A stretch of DNA of 7,634 bases from assembly GCA_007129135.1 (NCBI GenBank), contig SKWB01000266.1:1-7634 (forward strand). Reading direction: 5' to 3'. Below are positions 1 to 7,634 of this stretch, one piece after another (the stretch's first letter is position 1; each line of letters begins with the position of its first letter). Position numbers and translations under genes: made by a program. A model generated the notes under the pieces. It saw nothing but the letters and a program-made list of their open reading frames with translations, ran no database searches and was not told where the DNA came from. Origin of the DNA: Halococcaceae archaeon. GTDB taxonomy: Archaea > Halobacteriota > Halobacteria > Halobacteriales > Halalkalicoccaceae.

Positions 1-1019
1 ACGCCGATCTCGCCAGAGAGCGTTCGCAATCCAGCGCGCTGGATCGGCTCCGGTAGCGAGTACGCCCGCCGGAGCAGGTGACCGAGTTCGATCTCGCGCG
101 AGAGATCCGAGCGCCACGCCTCCTCGTACTCTGCGAGCGTTTCCGGGGAGTCCGGATCGACCGTCCGGACCGCGTGGTCCGCCGCGGTCATCCCGTAGAG
201 GATCCCGCCACCCGTGAACGGCTTCGTCTGGGCGGCGGCGTCGCCGATCAGCAGCCCCCGGTGACTCGTCACCCGCTCCGGTGGGCCGATCGGGATCGCC
301 CCGGAGCAGAACTCCGCGATCTCGACGCCGTAGCCGGCCGTGAACTCGTCGAAGAGCTCCCTGAGGTCACGGGCCGGCGGCGCAGCTAACCCGTACTCGA
401 CGCCGGCCTCGCCGCGGGGGATCCGCCAGGCGAAGAATCGCGGCGCGGTGAGGTGGACGTCGACGAACGCCTCGTCGTCCTCTTCCTCGCTGAACCCGAG
501 CACGCCGTGGAGGATCTCGCCGGGTTCGGGGAGCGAGAGCGCACTACGCACCCTGGACGTCGGCCCGTCACAGCCGACGACCATTCGCGTGCGTACGGTC
601 TCCGTCCCCTCCGGCCCCCGCACGGTGATTTCGACGTCGTCCGTCCCCTCCTCGATCCCGGTGACGGTGTGGCCTTCGTGAACCGCCGCGCCCGCCTCGC
701 GGGCGAGGTCTGCGAGCGTGCGGTCGAGTTCCACCCGATCGATCACGTTCGAGACCGCCTCGCGCTTGTAGAATGGGTACTCGCGGCTGCCCGGTCCGCC
801 GGTGTGAAACCTCGCCCCGTAGATCTCGTTCTGGAACAGCCGCTCGCGAGCCTCGTCCGGGACGAACTCCCAGATGTCGGTGCTGACGTGTCCGGAGCAA
901 GCGAGGGGCCTCCCGATCTCACCGCTCTCGAAAGCGACCACGTCGTGACCGGCTTCGGCGGCTCTCCGCGAGAACCGGGAGCCCGCGGGGCCGGCACCGA
1001 CGACCGCGAAGTCGTACAT
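1..1019 (-). CDS. Geranylgeranyl reductase family FAD-dependent oxidoreductase (3' end cut by window edge)
   Basis: Flavoprotein of the geranylgeranyl reductase family. Known members use FAD to saturate double bonds of isoprenoid chains in archaeal membrane lipids, quinones or related prenyl compounds; which substrate this one uses cannot be read here. The reading frame opens at an ATG at 1019-1017 and stays open to base 3, giving 339 whole residues and no stop. Residues 2-13 form the first strand and the dinucleotide-binding loop GAGPAG (8-13), with E31 at the end of the second strand to bind the adenosine ribose. CSG at 41-43 lies in the usual Cys-containing segment. GCDGPTSRVR (149-158) is the DG motif. 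FFAWRIPRGEAGVEYG (195-210) matches the aromatic-W-x-(F/I)-P...G lipid-substrate motif. GDAAAQTKPFTGGGI (259-273) is the second FAD-binding GD motif. The GD motif and the helix after it are complete, so I infer that only a short C-terminal tail lies outside. The start is supported by a TATA-like box 25-31 bases upstream, implying a leaderless transcript. It is divergent from the lipoprotein gene. Confidence 0.92.
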   Translation of the reverse strand, partial: MYDFAVVGAGPAGSRFSRRAAEAGHDVVAFESGEIGRPLACSGHVSTDIWEFVPDEARERLFQNEIYGARFHTGGPGSREYPFYKREAVSNVIDRVELDRTLADLAREAGAAVHEGHTVTGIEEGTDDVEITVRGPEGTETVRTRMVVGCDGPTSRVRSALSLPEPGEILHGVLGFSEEEDDEAFVDVHLTAPRFFAWRIPRGEAGVEYGLAAPPARDLRELFDEFTAGYGVEIAEFCSGAIPIGPPERVTSHRGLLIGDAAAQTKPFTGGGILYGMTAADHAVRTVDPDSPETLAEYEEAWRSDLSREIELGHLLRRAYSLPEPIQRAGLRTLSGEIG

Positions 1020-1043
1020 CTGCCGTTCTTACCCGCTTGTCGG

Positions 1044-1057
1044 TAAATAACTTCTCG
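1044..1057 (-). promoter_or_regulatory. Predicted promoter (TATA-like box plus BRE-like bases) of the geranylgeranyl reductase gene
   Basis: Read on the minus strand, CGAGAAG (1057-1051) is followed by TTATTTA (1050-1044). The box is centred about 28 bases before the ATG at 1019. That spacing would place transcription initiation at or next to the start codon, the leaderless arrangement usual in haloarchaea. The purine-rich bases just before the box are where the TFB recognition element would lie. No Shine-Dalgarno-like sequence is seen before the ATG, which agrees with a leaderless message. Confidence 0.6.
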
Positions 1058-1062
1058 GTCGA

Positions 1063-1084
1063 GACTCAAAGGGGCGTTTCAGTC
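1063..1084. promoter_or_regulatory. Imperfect dyad between divergent promoters, possible operator
   Basis: GACTCAAA (1063-1070) and TTTCAGTC (1077-1084) are inverted repeats with 7 of 8 bases pairing, separated by ggggcg. The centre, near 1073.5, lies almost midway between the two TATA-like boxes (centres near 1047 and 1097). Each half site is therefore just upstream of one promoter. A dimeric regulator bound here could act on both genes. This is inference from position and symmetry; the site is short enough to occur by chance. Confidence 0.35.
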
Positions 1085-1087
1085 ATC

Positions 1088-1100
1088 CGAGAGTACATAT
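1088..1100 (+). promoter_or_regulatory. Predicted promoter (TATA-like box plus BRE-like bases) of the lipoprotein gene
   Basis: CGAGAG (1088-1093) followed by TACATAT (1094-1100) is centred about 27 bases before the ATG at 1124. This again implies transcription starting at or very near the start codon. The CGAGA stretch also precedes the TATA-like box of the divergent gene on the other strand. The position favours the ATG at 1124 over the one at 1037, which lies upstream of the promoter. Confidence 0.6.
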
Positions 1101-1123
1101 CAGATCGAAACATAGTCGGTGGT

Positions 1124-1915
1124 ATGGACAGACGGACGTACCTGAGCGGGCTCGGGGCCGCGGCGCTCGTGGGCTGTCTCGGGACCGAACCGGGGTCGGT
1201 GCGGACCGGGTCCGCCGAACCGCTCCGCCTCAAGATCGAGTCGGTCGCCACGCATCGGCTCTCGCTCCGGGTCAACGACCTCGGTGATGAAGCCCCCGCC
1301 GGCGAGGGGGACGTGGTCGATATCGAGGAGCTCGACGAGAAACATCACGAGACGATCCGGGAGGCGGCCGAGACCCGTGGACTCTACGGCGTCGAGGACC
1401 CGCCGGAGGGGCTGACCGAGGCGTTCGAGGACACCGAGTTCCTCCGGATCGACGGGACCTACTACTGGGTCGGCGTCGGCGACAGTTCGGACGTCGACGT
1501 GGCGTTCGACGCGGAACTGGTCGACGAGTCGGGAAGCGACGGCGACCCCGCCGTGCTCTCGCTCTCGCTCGAGAACCGGGGCGAGCGGACGGTCGAGATC
1601 GGAAGCGGCGCGCCCGCCCCGTTCGGCGTCCTCTCGATACACCCGGCGGGAGAGCCGGACGGCGAGAGCCACCTCCTCTGGACGGGCGAGTACGAAGAGA
1701 GCGACCACGTCCGGACCGTCGGCCGGTCGGTGACGGCGGTTCAGGACATCGGCAAGGTAACTGATCTCGACCCCGGCGAACGGATCGTGCGGGAGTACGA
1801 GATCGATCCCGCCGGTTTCACCGAGGGACGCTACGAACTCACGGATTCGGTGGGGGTCGACGACGGCGAGAACGGCGGATCGCTGGCCTACACGGTGAAC
1901 GTCCGGGTCCAATGA
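1124..1915 (+). CDS. Tat-exported lipoprotein of unknown function with a C-terminal Ig-like domain
   Basis: Predicted surface lipoprotein of 263 residues. The N-terminus has a twin arginine (R3-R4, in DRRTYLSGLG), a short hydrophobic stretch (10-17) and a lipobox LVGC with C18 as the lipidated residue. This is the usual haloarchaeal Tat lipoprotein signal, so the mature protein should sit on the outer face of the membrane. I chose the ATG at 1124, not the in-frame ATG at 1037, because it puts the signal at the very N-terminus and follows a TATA-like box at leaderless spacing. Residues 36-118 form one region ending in FLRIDGTYYWVGV (106-118). A beta-rich region (about 125-263) includes LSLENRGERTVEIG (147-160) and LDPGERIVREYEI (215-227), resembling BsuPI-type or other Ig-like domains that recur in haloarchaeal surface proteins. 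It is strongly acidic. No catalytic motif is seen. It ends 34 bases from the convergent VOC gene. Confidence 0.82.
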   Translation: MDRRTYLSGLGAAALVGCLGTEPGSVRTGSAEPLRLKIESVATHRLSLRVNDLGDEAPAGEGDVVDIEELDEKHHETIREAAETRGLYGVEDPPEGLTEAFEDTEFLRIDGTYYWVGVGDSSDVDVAFDAELVDESGSDGDPAVLSLSLENRGERTVEIGSGAPAPFGVLSIHPAGEPDGESHLLWTGEYEESDHVRTVGRSVTAVQDIGKVTDLDPGERIVREYEIDPAGFTEGRYELTDSVGVDDGENGGSLAYTVNVRVQ

Positions 1916-1949
1916 GCCGTCCCGGTCCCACCGTCGGTCGCTGTGATCC

Positions 1950-2393
1950 CTACTCGCCCACCCGGTCGACCTCGTACGTCGTCACCTCGAACGGGTTGCC
2001 GTACGGATCCCGGAAGTAGACCGAGTGAGAGAGGTCGTGGTCGACGACGTCCTCCGGGCCGATCGGCTCCCCGTCACCGTCCGGGACCGGGAGGTCGGAG
2101 AGCGAGTCGACGAACGCGTCGAACGTCTCGCCGTCGACGCGGAAGGCGACCCGTCGGTAGCCCGTGGGCTCGCCATCACCGGTCGGCTCGCCCTCGAACA
2201 GCGCGAGCATCGTCTCACCGTCGTCCCCCGAGAGCATCAGCGGCCCCTCCTCGACCCACGCCTCGTACTCGGGGACGGGGATGAGTCCGAACACCCGCTC
2301 GTACCACTCCGCCGCCTCCTTACGGTCGGGAACGAACAGTTCGACGTGGTCGACCGACGCACCTTCGATCGGGGTTCCGGATCCGACCGTCAT
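1950..2393 (-). CDS. VOC family protein (glyoxalase/bleomycin resistance/dioxygenase fold)
   Basis: Small cytoplasmic protein of 147 residues with the vicinal-oxygen-chelate fold: two beta-alpha-beta-beta-beta modules that usually form a metal site. Module 1 starts at VDHVELFVPD (14-23) with H16 in the first ligand position, continues through the helix AAEWYERVFGL (27-37) and ends at LALFEGE (63-69). Module 2 starts at YRRVAFRVD (79-87) and ends with SVYFRDPYGNPFEV (124-137), where E136 is in the usual last ligand position. The residue before VAF, often a His ligand, is Arg (R81). H123, just before the last strand, is the only other nearby His. Metal binding may therefore differ or be lost. 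The start ATG (2393-2391) overlaps the stop of the upstream propeller gene by 4 bases (ATGA), so the two are probably co-transcribed and translationally coupled. The family includes glyoxalases, ring-cleavage dioxygenases, epimerases and antibiotic-binding proteins; the substrate here is unknown. Confidence 0.93.
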   Translation of the reverse strand: MTVGSGTPIEGASVDHVELFVPDRKEAAEWYERVFGLIPVPEYEAWVEEGPLMLSGDDGETMLALFEGEPTGDGEPTGYRRVAFRVDGETFDAFVDSLSDLPVPDGDGEPIGPEDVVDHDLSHSVYFRDPYGNPFEVTTYEVDRVGE

Positions 2394-3391
2394 CGCTCAC
2401 CCTCCACGACCGCCAGCCCGCGGACGGCCTGGTCCTCGAACGACTCGCGTGCATCGATCGGGAGCGCCGCCCACGAGTCGCCGCCGTCCTCGCTCCGGTG
2501 GATCCCGTGGTTCGTCGCGGCGTAGACGCTCTCGCCCGCCGCCGCGAGTACGGCGCGGTAGGTGCCCTGGCCCGTCGGGATCCCCCGATCGTCGAGACGT
2601 TCCCAAGCCTCGCCGTCGTGCTTTCGGTACAGGTAGCTCTCGCCGATCCGGTGGGCGGCGCTCGCCCCGCTCGCGGACGAGAGCAGCGTCGTCTCCGGGT
2701 TCTGAGGGACGGGAACGACGCTCCAGCAGTAGCGGTGATCGAGCCCGTCCTGTGGCTGCTCCCAGCTCTCGCCGCCGTCGTGGCTCTCGGCGTAGCCGTC
2801 ACCGGCGGCCGACCAGACCCGTTCGGGTACTTCCGAGTGGGTCGCGAGCGAGTGGTTGTCGAGGCGGGATCCCGGCGGGCGCTCGCGCCAGGTCTTCCCT
2901 GCATCCTCCGAGAGGATCAGCGCGCCGAGTTCGATTCCTATATAAATCCGGTCCCGCTCGCCCGGATCCACTTCGATCCACCGGACGTGGTGGGTCTCGG
3001 GCCGCGGCGGGAAGTACCACTCCGGCTCCGAGGGCAGGTCGGTAATCCCCTCCCTGTGCTCCCAGGAGTCCCCGCCGTCGGTCGATCGGTAGACCGCGCT
3101 GGGTTCGGTTCCGACCCAGAGCTCATCCGGGTCGTGCGGGCTCACCGCCACGCTCGTGATCCGATCGGACTCGAGGACACCCTCGCCGATACGCTCGAAG
3201 GAGTCACCCCCGTCGCTGCTCCGGTAGAGCCCGGAATCGAACGTCCCGACGAGCACGCGCTCGGCTCGGTCCGGCGAGGCCGCGACGCACTCCGGCTTCC
3301 GATCGGTCAGCCTCCGTATCGTCGTCCAGTCCCCTCCCTCGCCCTCGGCGATTACCAGACCGTCCCGGAGGGCCGCGTAGATCCTCGTCAT
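2390..3391 (-). CDS. BNR/Asp-box repeat beta-propeller protein (WD40/YVTN/sialidase-like fold)
   Basis: Protein of 333 residues built from repeats of the type (V/I)-x-x-G-x-x-x-G-(L/V)-Y-x-S-x-D-G-G-x-S-W. Asp boxes occur at 58-65 (SSDGGDSF), 103-110 (STDGGDSW), 161-168 (SEDAGKTW), 203-210 (SHDGGESW) and 300-307 (SEDGGDSW). Degenerate copies lie at about 257-263 (KHDGEAW) and at the N-terminus (IYAALRDGLVIAEGEGGDW, 4-22). The closing aromatics at 22, 65, 110, 168, 210, 263 and 307 give seven units, so I infer a seven-bladed propeller. The third-to-fourth unit interval is long (58 residues) because of an insert with WYFPPRPETHHVRWIEVDP (125-143). There is no signal peptide or membrane segment, so it is probably cytoplasmic. 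I do not see the arginine triad of true sialidases, so the fold name should not be read as an enzyme activity. It is the first gene of an operon with the VOC gene. The ATG at 3391 has no in-frame ATG close upstream and no Shine-Dalgarno-like sequence. Confidence 0.9.
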   Translation of the reverse strand: MTRIYAALRDGLVIAEGEGGDWTTIRRLTDRKPECVAASPDRAERVLVGTFDSGLYRSSDGGDSFERIGEGVLESDRITSVAVSPHDPDELWVGTEPSAVYRSTDGGDSWEHREGITDLPSEPEWYFPPRPETHHVRWIEVDPGERDRIYIGIELGALILSEDAGKTWRERPPGSRLDNHSLATHSEVPERVWSAAGDGYAESHDGGESWEQPQDGLDHRYCWSVVPVPQNPETTLLSSASGASAAHRIGESYLYRKHDGEAWERLDDRGIPTGQGTYRAVLAAAGESVYAATNHGIHRSEDGGDSWAALPIDARESFEDQAVRGLAVVEGER

Positions 3392-3453
3392 GTGGGGTGG
3401 TACGCCATCGCGGGTGAAAGGGCTGTCTCGTGCGACCGAACGATCGCAAACCT

Positions 3454-3467
3454 CATATCGGTATAAC
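3454..3467 (-). promoter_or_regulatory. Weak candidate promoter of the propeller-VOC operon
   Basis: On the minus strand GTTATAC (3467-3461), followed by CGATATG (3460-3454), is the most TATA-like stretch upstream of the propeller gene. A box centred near 3464 would place the transcription start near 3437, giving a leader of about 45 bases. No AT-rich box lies at leaderless distance (about 3418). The operon may therefore have a leader, unlike the other promoters here. Confidence 0.35.
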
Positions 3468-3581
3468 GAATCGGAGCGACCCGATCCACCGACCTCGACG
3501 GAAGTGGTTCCGGGCGCTGTTCGTCAGGTCCGGGATCCGAGGGGGCTCGACGGGCCAACCCGACGACCACGACTCCGAACC

Positions 3582-3596
3582 GACCGTTGTGCGGTC
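3582..3596. promoter_or_regulatory. Short perfect inverted repeat just upstream of a TATA box
   Basis: GACCG (3582-3586), spacer ttgtg, CGGTC (3592-3596). It ends seven bases before the TTATA of the membrane-protein promoter, reaching the TFB-binding region, which is a plausible place for a repressor or activator. Five-base arms are common by chance in DNA this rich in GC, so this is only a candidate. Within 3392-3629 I see nothing else of note beyond the two promoters. Confidence 0.22.
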
Positions 3597-3601
3597 AGAC
3601 T

Positions 3602-3609
3602 ACTTATAC
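3602..3609 (+). promoter_or_regulatory. Predicted TATA box of the membrane zinc-ribbon gene
   Basis: ACTTATAC (3602-3609) is centred about 25 bases before the ATG at 3630, giving a leaderless or nearly leaderless transcript. It is the best match to an archaeal TATA box in the window. It also argues that the open frame running upstream from 3630 to 3390 is not translated. Confidence 0.65.
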
Positions 3610-3629
3610 CATACCGCCCCTACGGCGGC

Positions 3630-4700
3630 ATGGACGAACCTCGATGGTGGTATCTCGTTCCCGTCGCGTTCCTGTTCGCCCCGCTCTCCTTTCCACCGAT
3701 ACTGGCGCTCTGGGCCCTGCCCGGATCGCTCACCGAGCCGGGATCCGCAGCCGGGCTCCGACTCCTCCTCGTGCTCTTCCTCCCCAGCGTCCTCGCGCTC
3801 GCGGTCGTCCTCGTCTCCGTTCCGGTTGGCGTCGCCCTGGATGCGAGAGCCGTTCAGCGACTGGGGTGGGAAACGAACGCGCGTCGGTGGCTACTCGCCT
3901 CCGTCGTCTACCCCGTGTCGCTGTTCACGGCCGCGCTCTACCTCTACCGCCGAAAGCAAGCCGTCGGCCTCGCGGGGATCGGACGGGAGGAGCCGCTGTC
4001 GCGGGAGGAGATAGCACGCTCTCGGTGGTGGGTTCTGGCGCCGCTCGGCGCGATTGGCGGGCTGTTCGCGCTCGTCTCGCTCTTCGTGCTCCCGTCCGTT
4101 CTCGACGGCTCACCGACGGTCCTGCTCGCGGCCTACGCGATGCTCGTCTCGATGGCGATCTACGGCCTCGGGATCTGGGTCGACCGCGCACAGTTACGGA
4201 GTTCCGAACTCGACTGGTCCCCGTCCCACCTCTGGATCGCCGCGGCAGGCGTCGGGCTGCTCGGGGTTGTGATCGCCGGGACCGTCTACCCGGTCGTCCG
4301 TCGCCGAAGCCTGCGTCGTGCGAGCGCTCCGGGCGATGGACGGGACGCACCGGAAGGGTCCGAGGCATGTGCGGCCTGCGATGGCCCGATCCGCGAGTCC
4401 GCGTTCTGCACCGAGTGTGGGAGACACCCGAAAGCGACGACGATCGGGCTGCTCGGCTCGTACGCGGTCGGGCTGCTGGTCGTGCTCGTCGGCGTCGAAC
4501 ACGTCGTCTCCCCCCGCGTTCCGTCCGACGTGCTCGTCGGCGTCGTCTGGACGCTCCTCGGGACGCTCGTCCTCCCGGCCGTCCAGCGGCGGCTCCGACG
4601 GCGTGGCGTCGAACTCGGCCGGTGGACCGCGTTGGGATCGCTGCTGGTCGGCGTGGTCGCGGTCGAGTGGCTCGTCGTCTCGCTCGACGGACCGCCCTAG
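3630..4700 (+). CDS. Multi-pass membrane protein with an internal zinc ribbon, function unknown
   Basis: Protein of 356 residues that I do not recognise as a named family. Hydrophobic segments lie at about 8-30, 43-69, 86-106, 133-154, 161-183, 200-224, 273-292, 298-316 and 332-351, so about eight or nine membrane spans. Between the sixth and seventh is a soluble loop with C247-A-A-C250, nine residues, then C260-T-E-C263, a compact zinc ribbon. Basic clusters follow several spans: RRK at 107-109, RRRSLRR at 224-230 and RRLRRR at 320-325. The positive-inside rule does not give one consistent topology, so one segment may be a re-entrant hairpin. The start is the ATG at 3630. The frame is open for 80 more codons upstream, but that part is Arg-rich and not acidic, and the TATA box at 3604-3608 lies inside it. 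The gene stands alone, divergent from the propeller operon and convergent with uvrA (39 bases apart). A role in sensing or membrane assembly is possible but not shown. Confidence 0.85.
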   Translation: MDEPRWWYLVPVAFLFAPLSFPPILALWALPGSLTEPGSAAGLRLLLVLFLPSVLALAVVLVSVPVGVALDARAVQRLGWETNARRWLLASVVYPVSLFTAALYLYRRKQAVGLAGIGREEPLSREEIARSRWWVLAPLGAIGGLFALVSLFVLPSVLDGSPTVLLAAYAMLVSMAIYGLGIWVDRAQLRSSELDWSPSHLWIAAAGVGLLGVVIAGTVYPVVRRRSLRRASAPGDGRDAPEGSEACAACDGPIRESAFCTECGRHPKATTIGLLGSYAVGLLVVLVGVEHVVSPRVPSDVLVGVVWTLLGTLVLPAVQRRLRRRGVELGRWTALGSLLVGVVAVEWLVVSLDGPP

Positions 4701-4739
4701 TCGCAGGGTTGCATAGGCTGGCGAGGACCGACCCGCGAC

Positions 4740-7634
<2,895 letters not shown>

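Noticed and set aside
453..1046. Plus-strand open frame of 197 codons opposite the reductase gene.
   Set aside because: It is a shadow of the minus-strand reductase, whose FAD and substrate motifs are all readable in one continuous frame.
1916..1949. Terminator between the convergent lipoprotein and VOC genes.
   Set aside because: I see no hairpin and no T-rich tract in these 34 bases; the same holds for 4701-4739.
2390..3391. Annotation of the propeller as a true sialidase.
   Set aside because: Asp boxes alone define the fold. There is no secretion signal and I do not see the catalytic arginine triad or the nucleophile pair.
3545..3566. Inverted repeat around CGGG-ccaa-CCCG in the divergent region.
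   Set aside because: Only four paired bases before a mismatch, which is expected by chance in DNA this GC-rich.
3388..3570. Possible small gene of 60 codons on the minus strand in the divergent region.
   Set aside because: Its composition is not acidic, no promoter is placed for it, and it would run into the start of the propeller gene.
3390..3629. Upstream extension of the membrane-protein frame by 80 codons.
   Set aside because: It is basic and Arg-rich, unlike haloarchaeal proteins, and a TATA box at 3604-3608 lies within it. The ATG at 3630 is better placed.

Overview
The window looks like chromosomal DNA of a haloarchaeon (class Halobacteria). It is very GC-rich, the predicted proteins are loaded with Asp and Glu, three genes have AT-rich TATA-like boxes about 25-28 bases before an ATG (the leaderless-promoter layout common in haloarchaea), and the lipoprotein has a twin-arginine/lipobox signal. 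A bacterial-type UvrA fits this, since haloarchaea are known to carry UvrABC. I see no mobile element, CRISPR array, RNA gene or integration scar.

Layout, left to right. (1) A minus-strand FAD-dependent geranylgeranyl reductase family gene, cut by the left edge; it has no stop in the window and 339 residues are visible. (2) A 104-base divergent promoter region with a TATA-like box for each side and an imperfect dyad almost exactly between them. (3) A plus-strand Tat lipoprotein of unknown function. (4) A minus-strand two-gene operon: a cytoplasmic beta-propeller protein with Asp-box (BNR) repeats, followed with a 4-base ATGA overlap by a VOC (glyoxalase/dioxygenase fold) protein. (5) A 238-base divergent region with a clear TATA box for the plus-strand gene and a weaker candidate for the operon. 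(6) A plus-strand multi-pass membrane protein carrying a zinc ribbon in a loop. (7) Minus-strand uvrA, running off the right edge with its first codons missing. The convergent gene pairs are separated by only 34 and 39 bases.

The genes do not form one pathway. UvrA is the damage-recognition ATPase of nucleotide excision repair. The reductase belongs to the family that saturates isoprenoid chains of archaeal lipids and quinones. The propeller-VOC pair is the only evident operon, and its substrate is unknown. The most interesting leads are that operon, the missing half of the first zinc site in UvrA, the dyad between divergent promoters, and the membrane zinc-ribbon protein. I found no convincing sign of a wholly new system.
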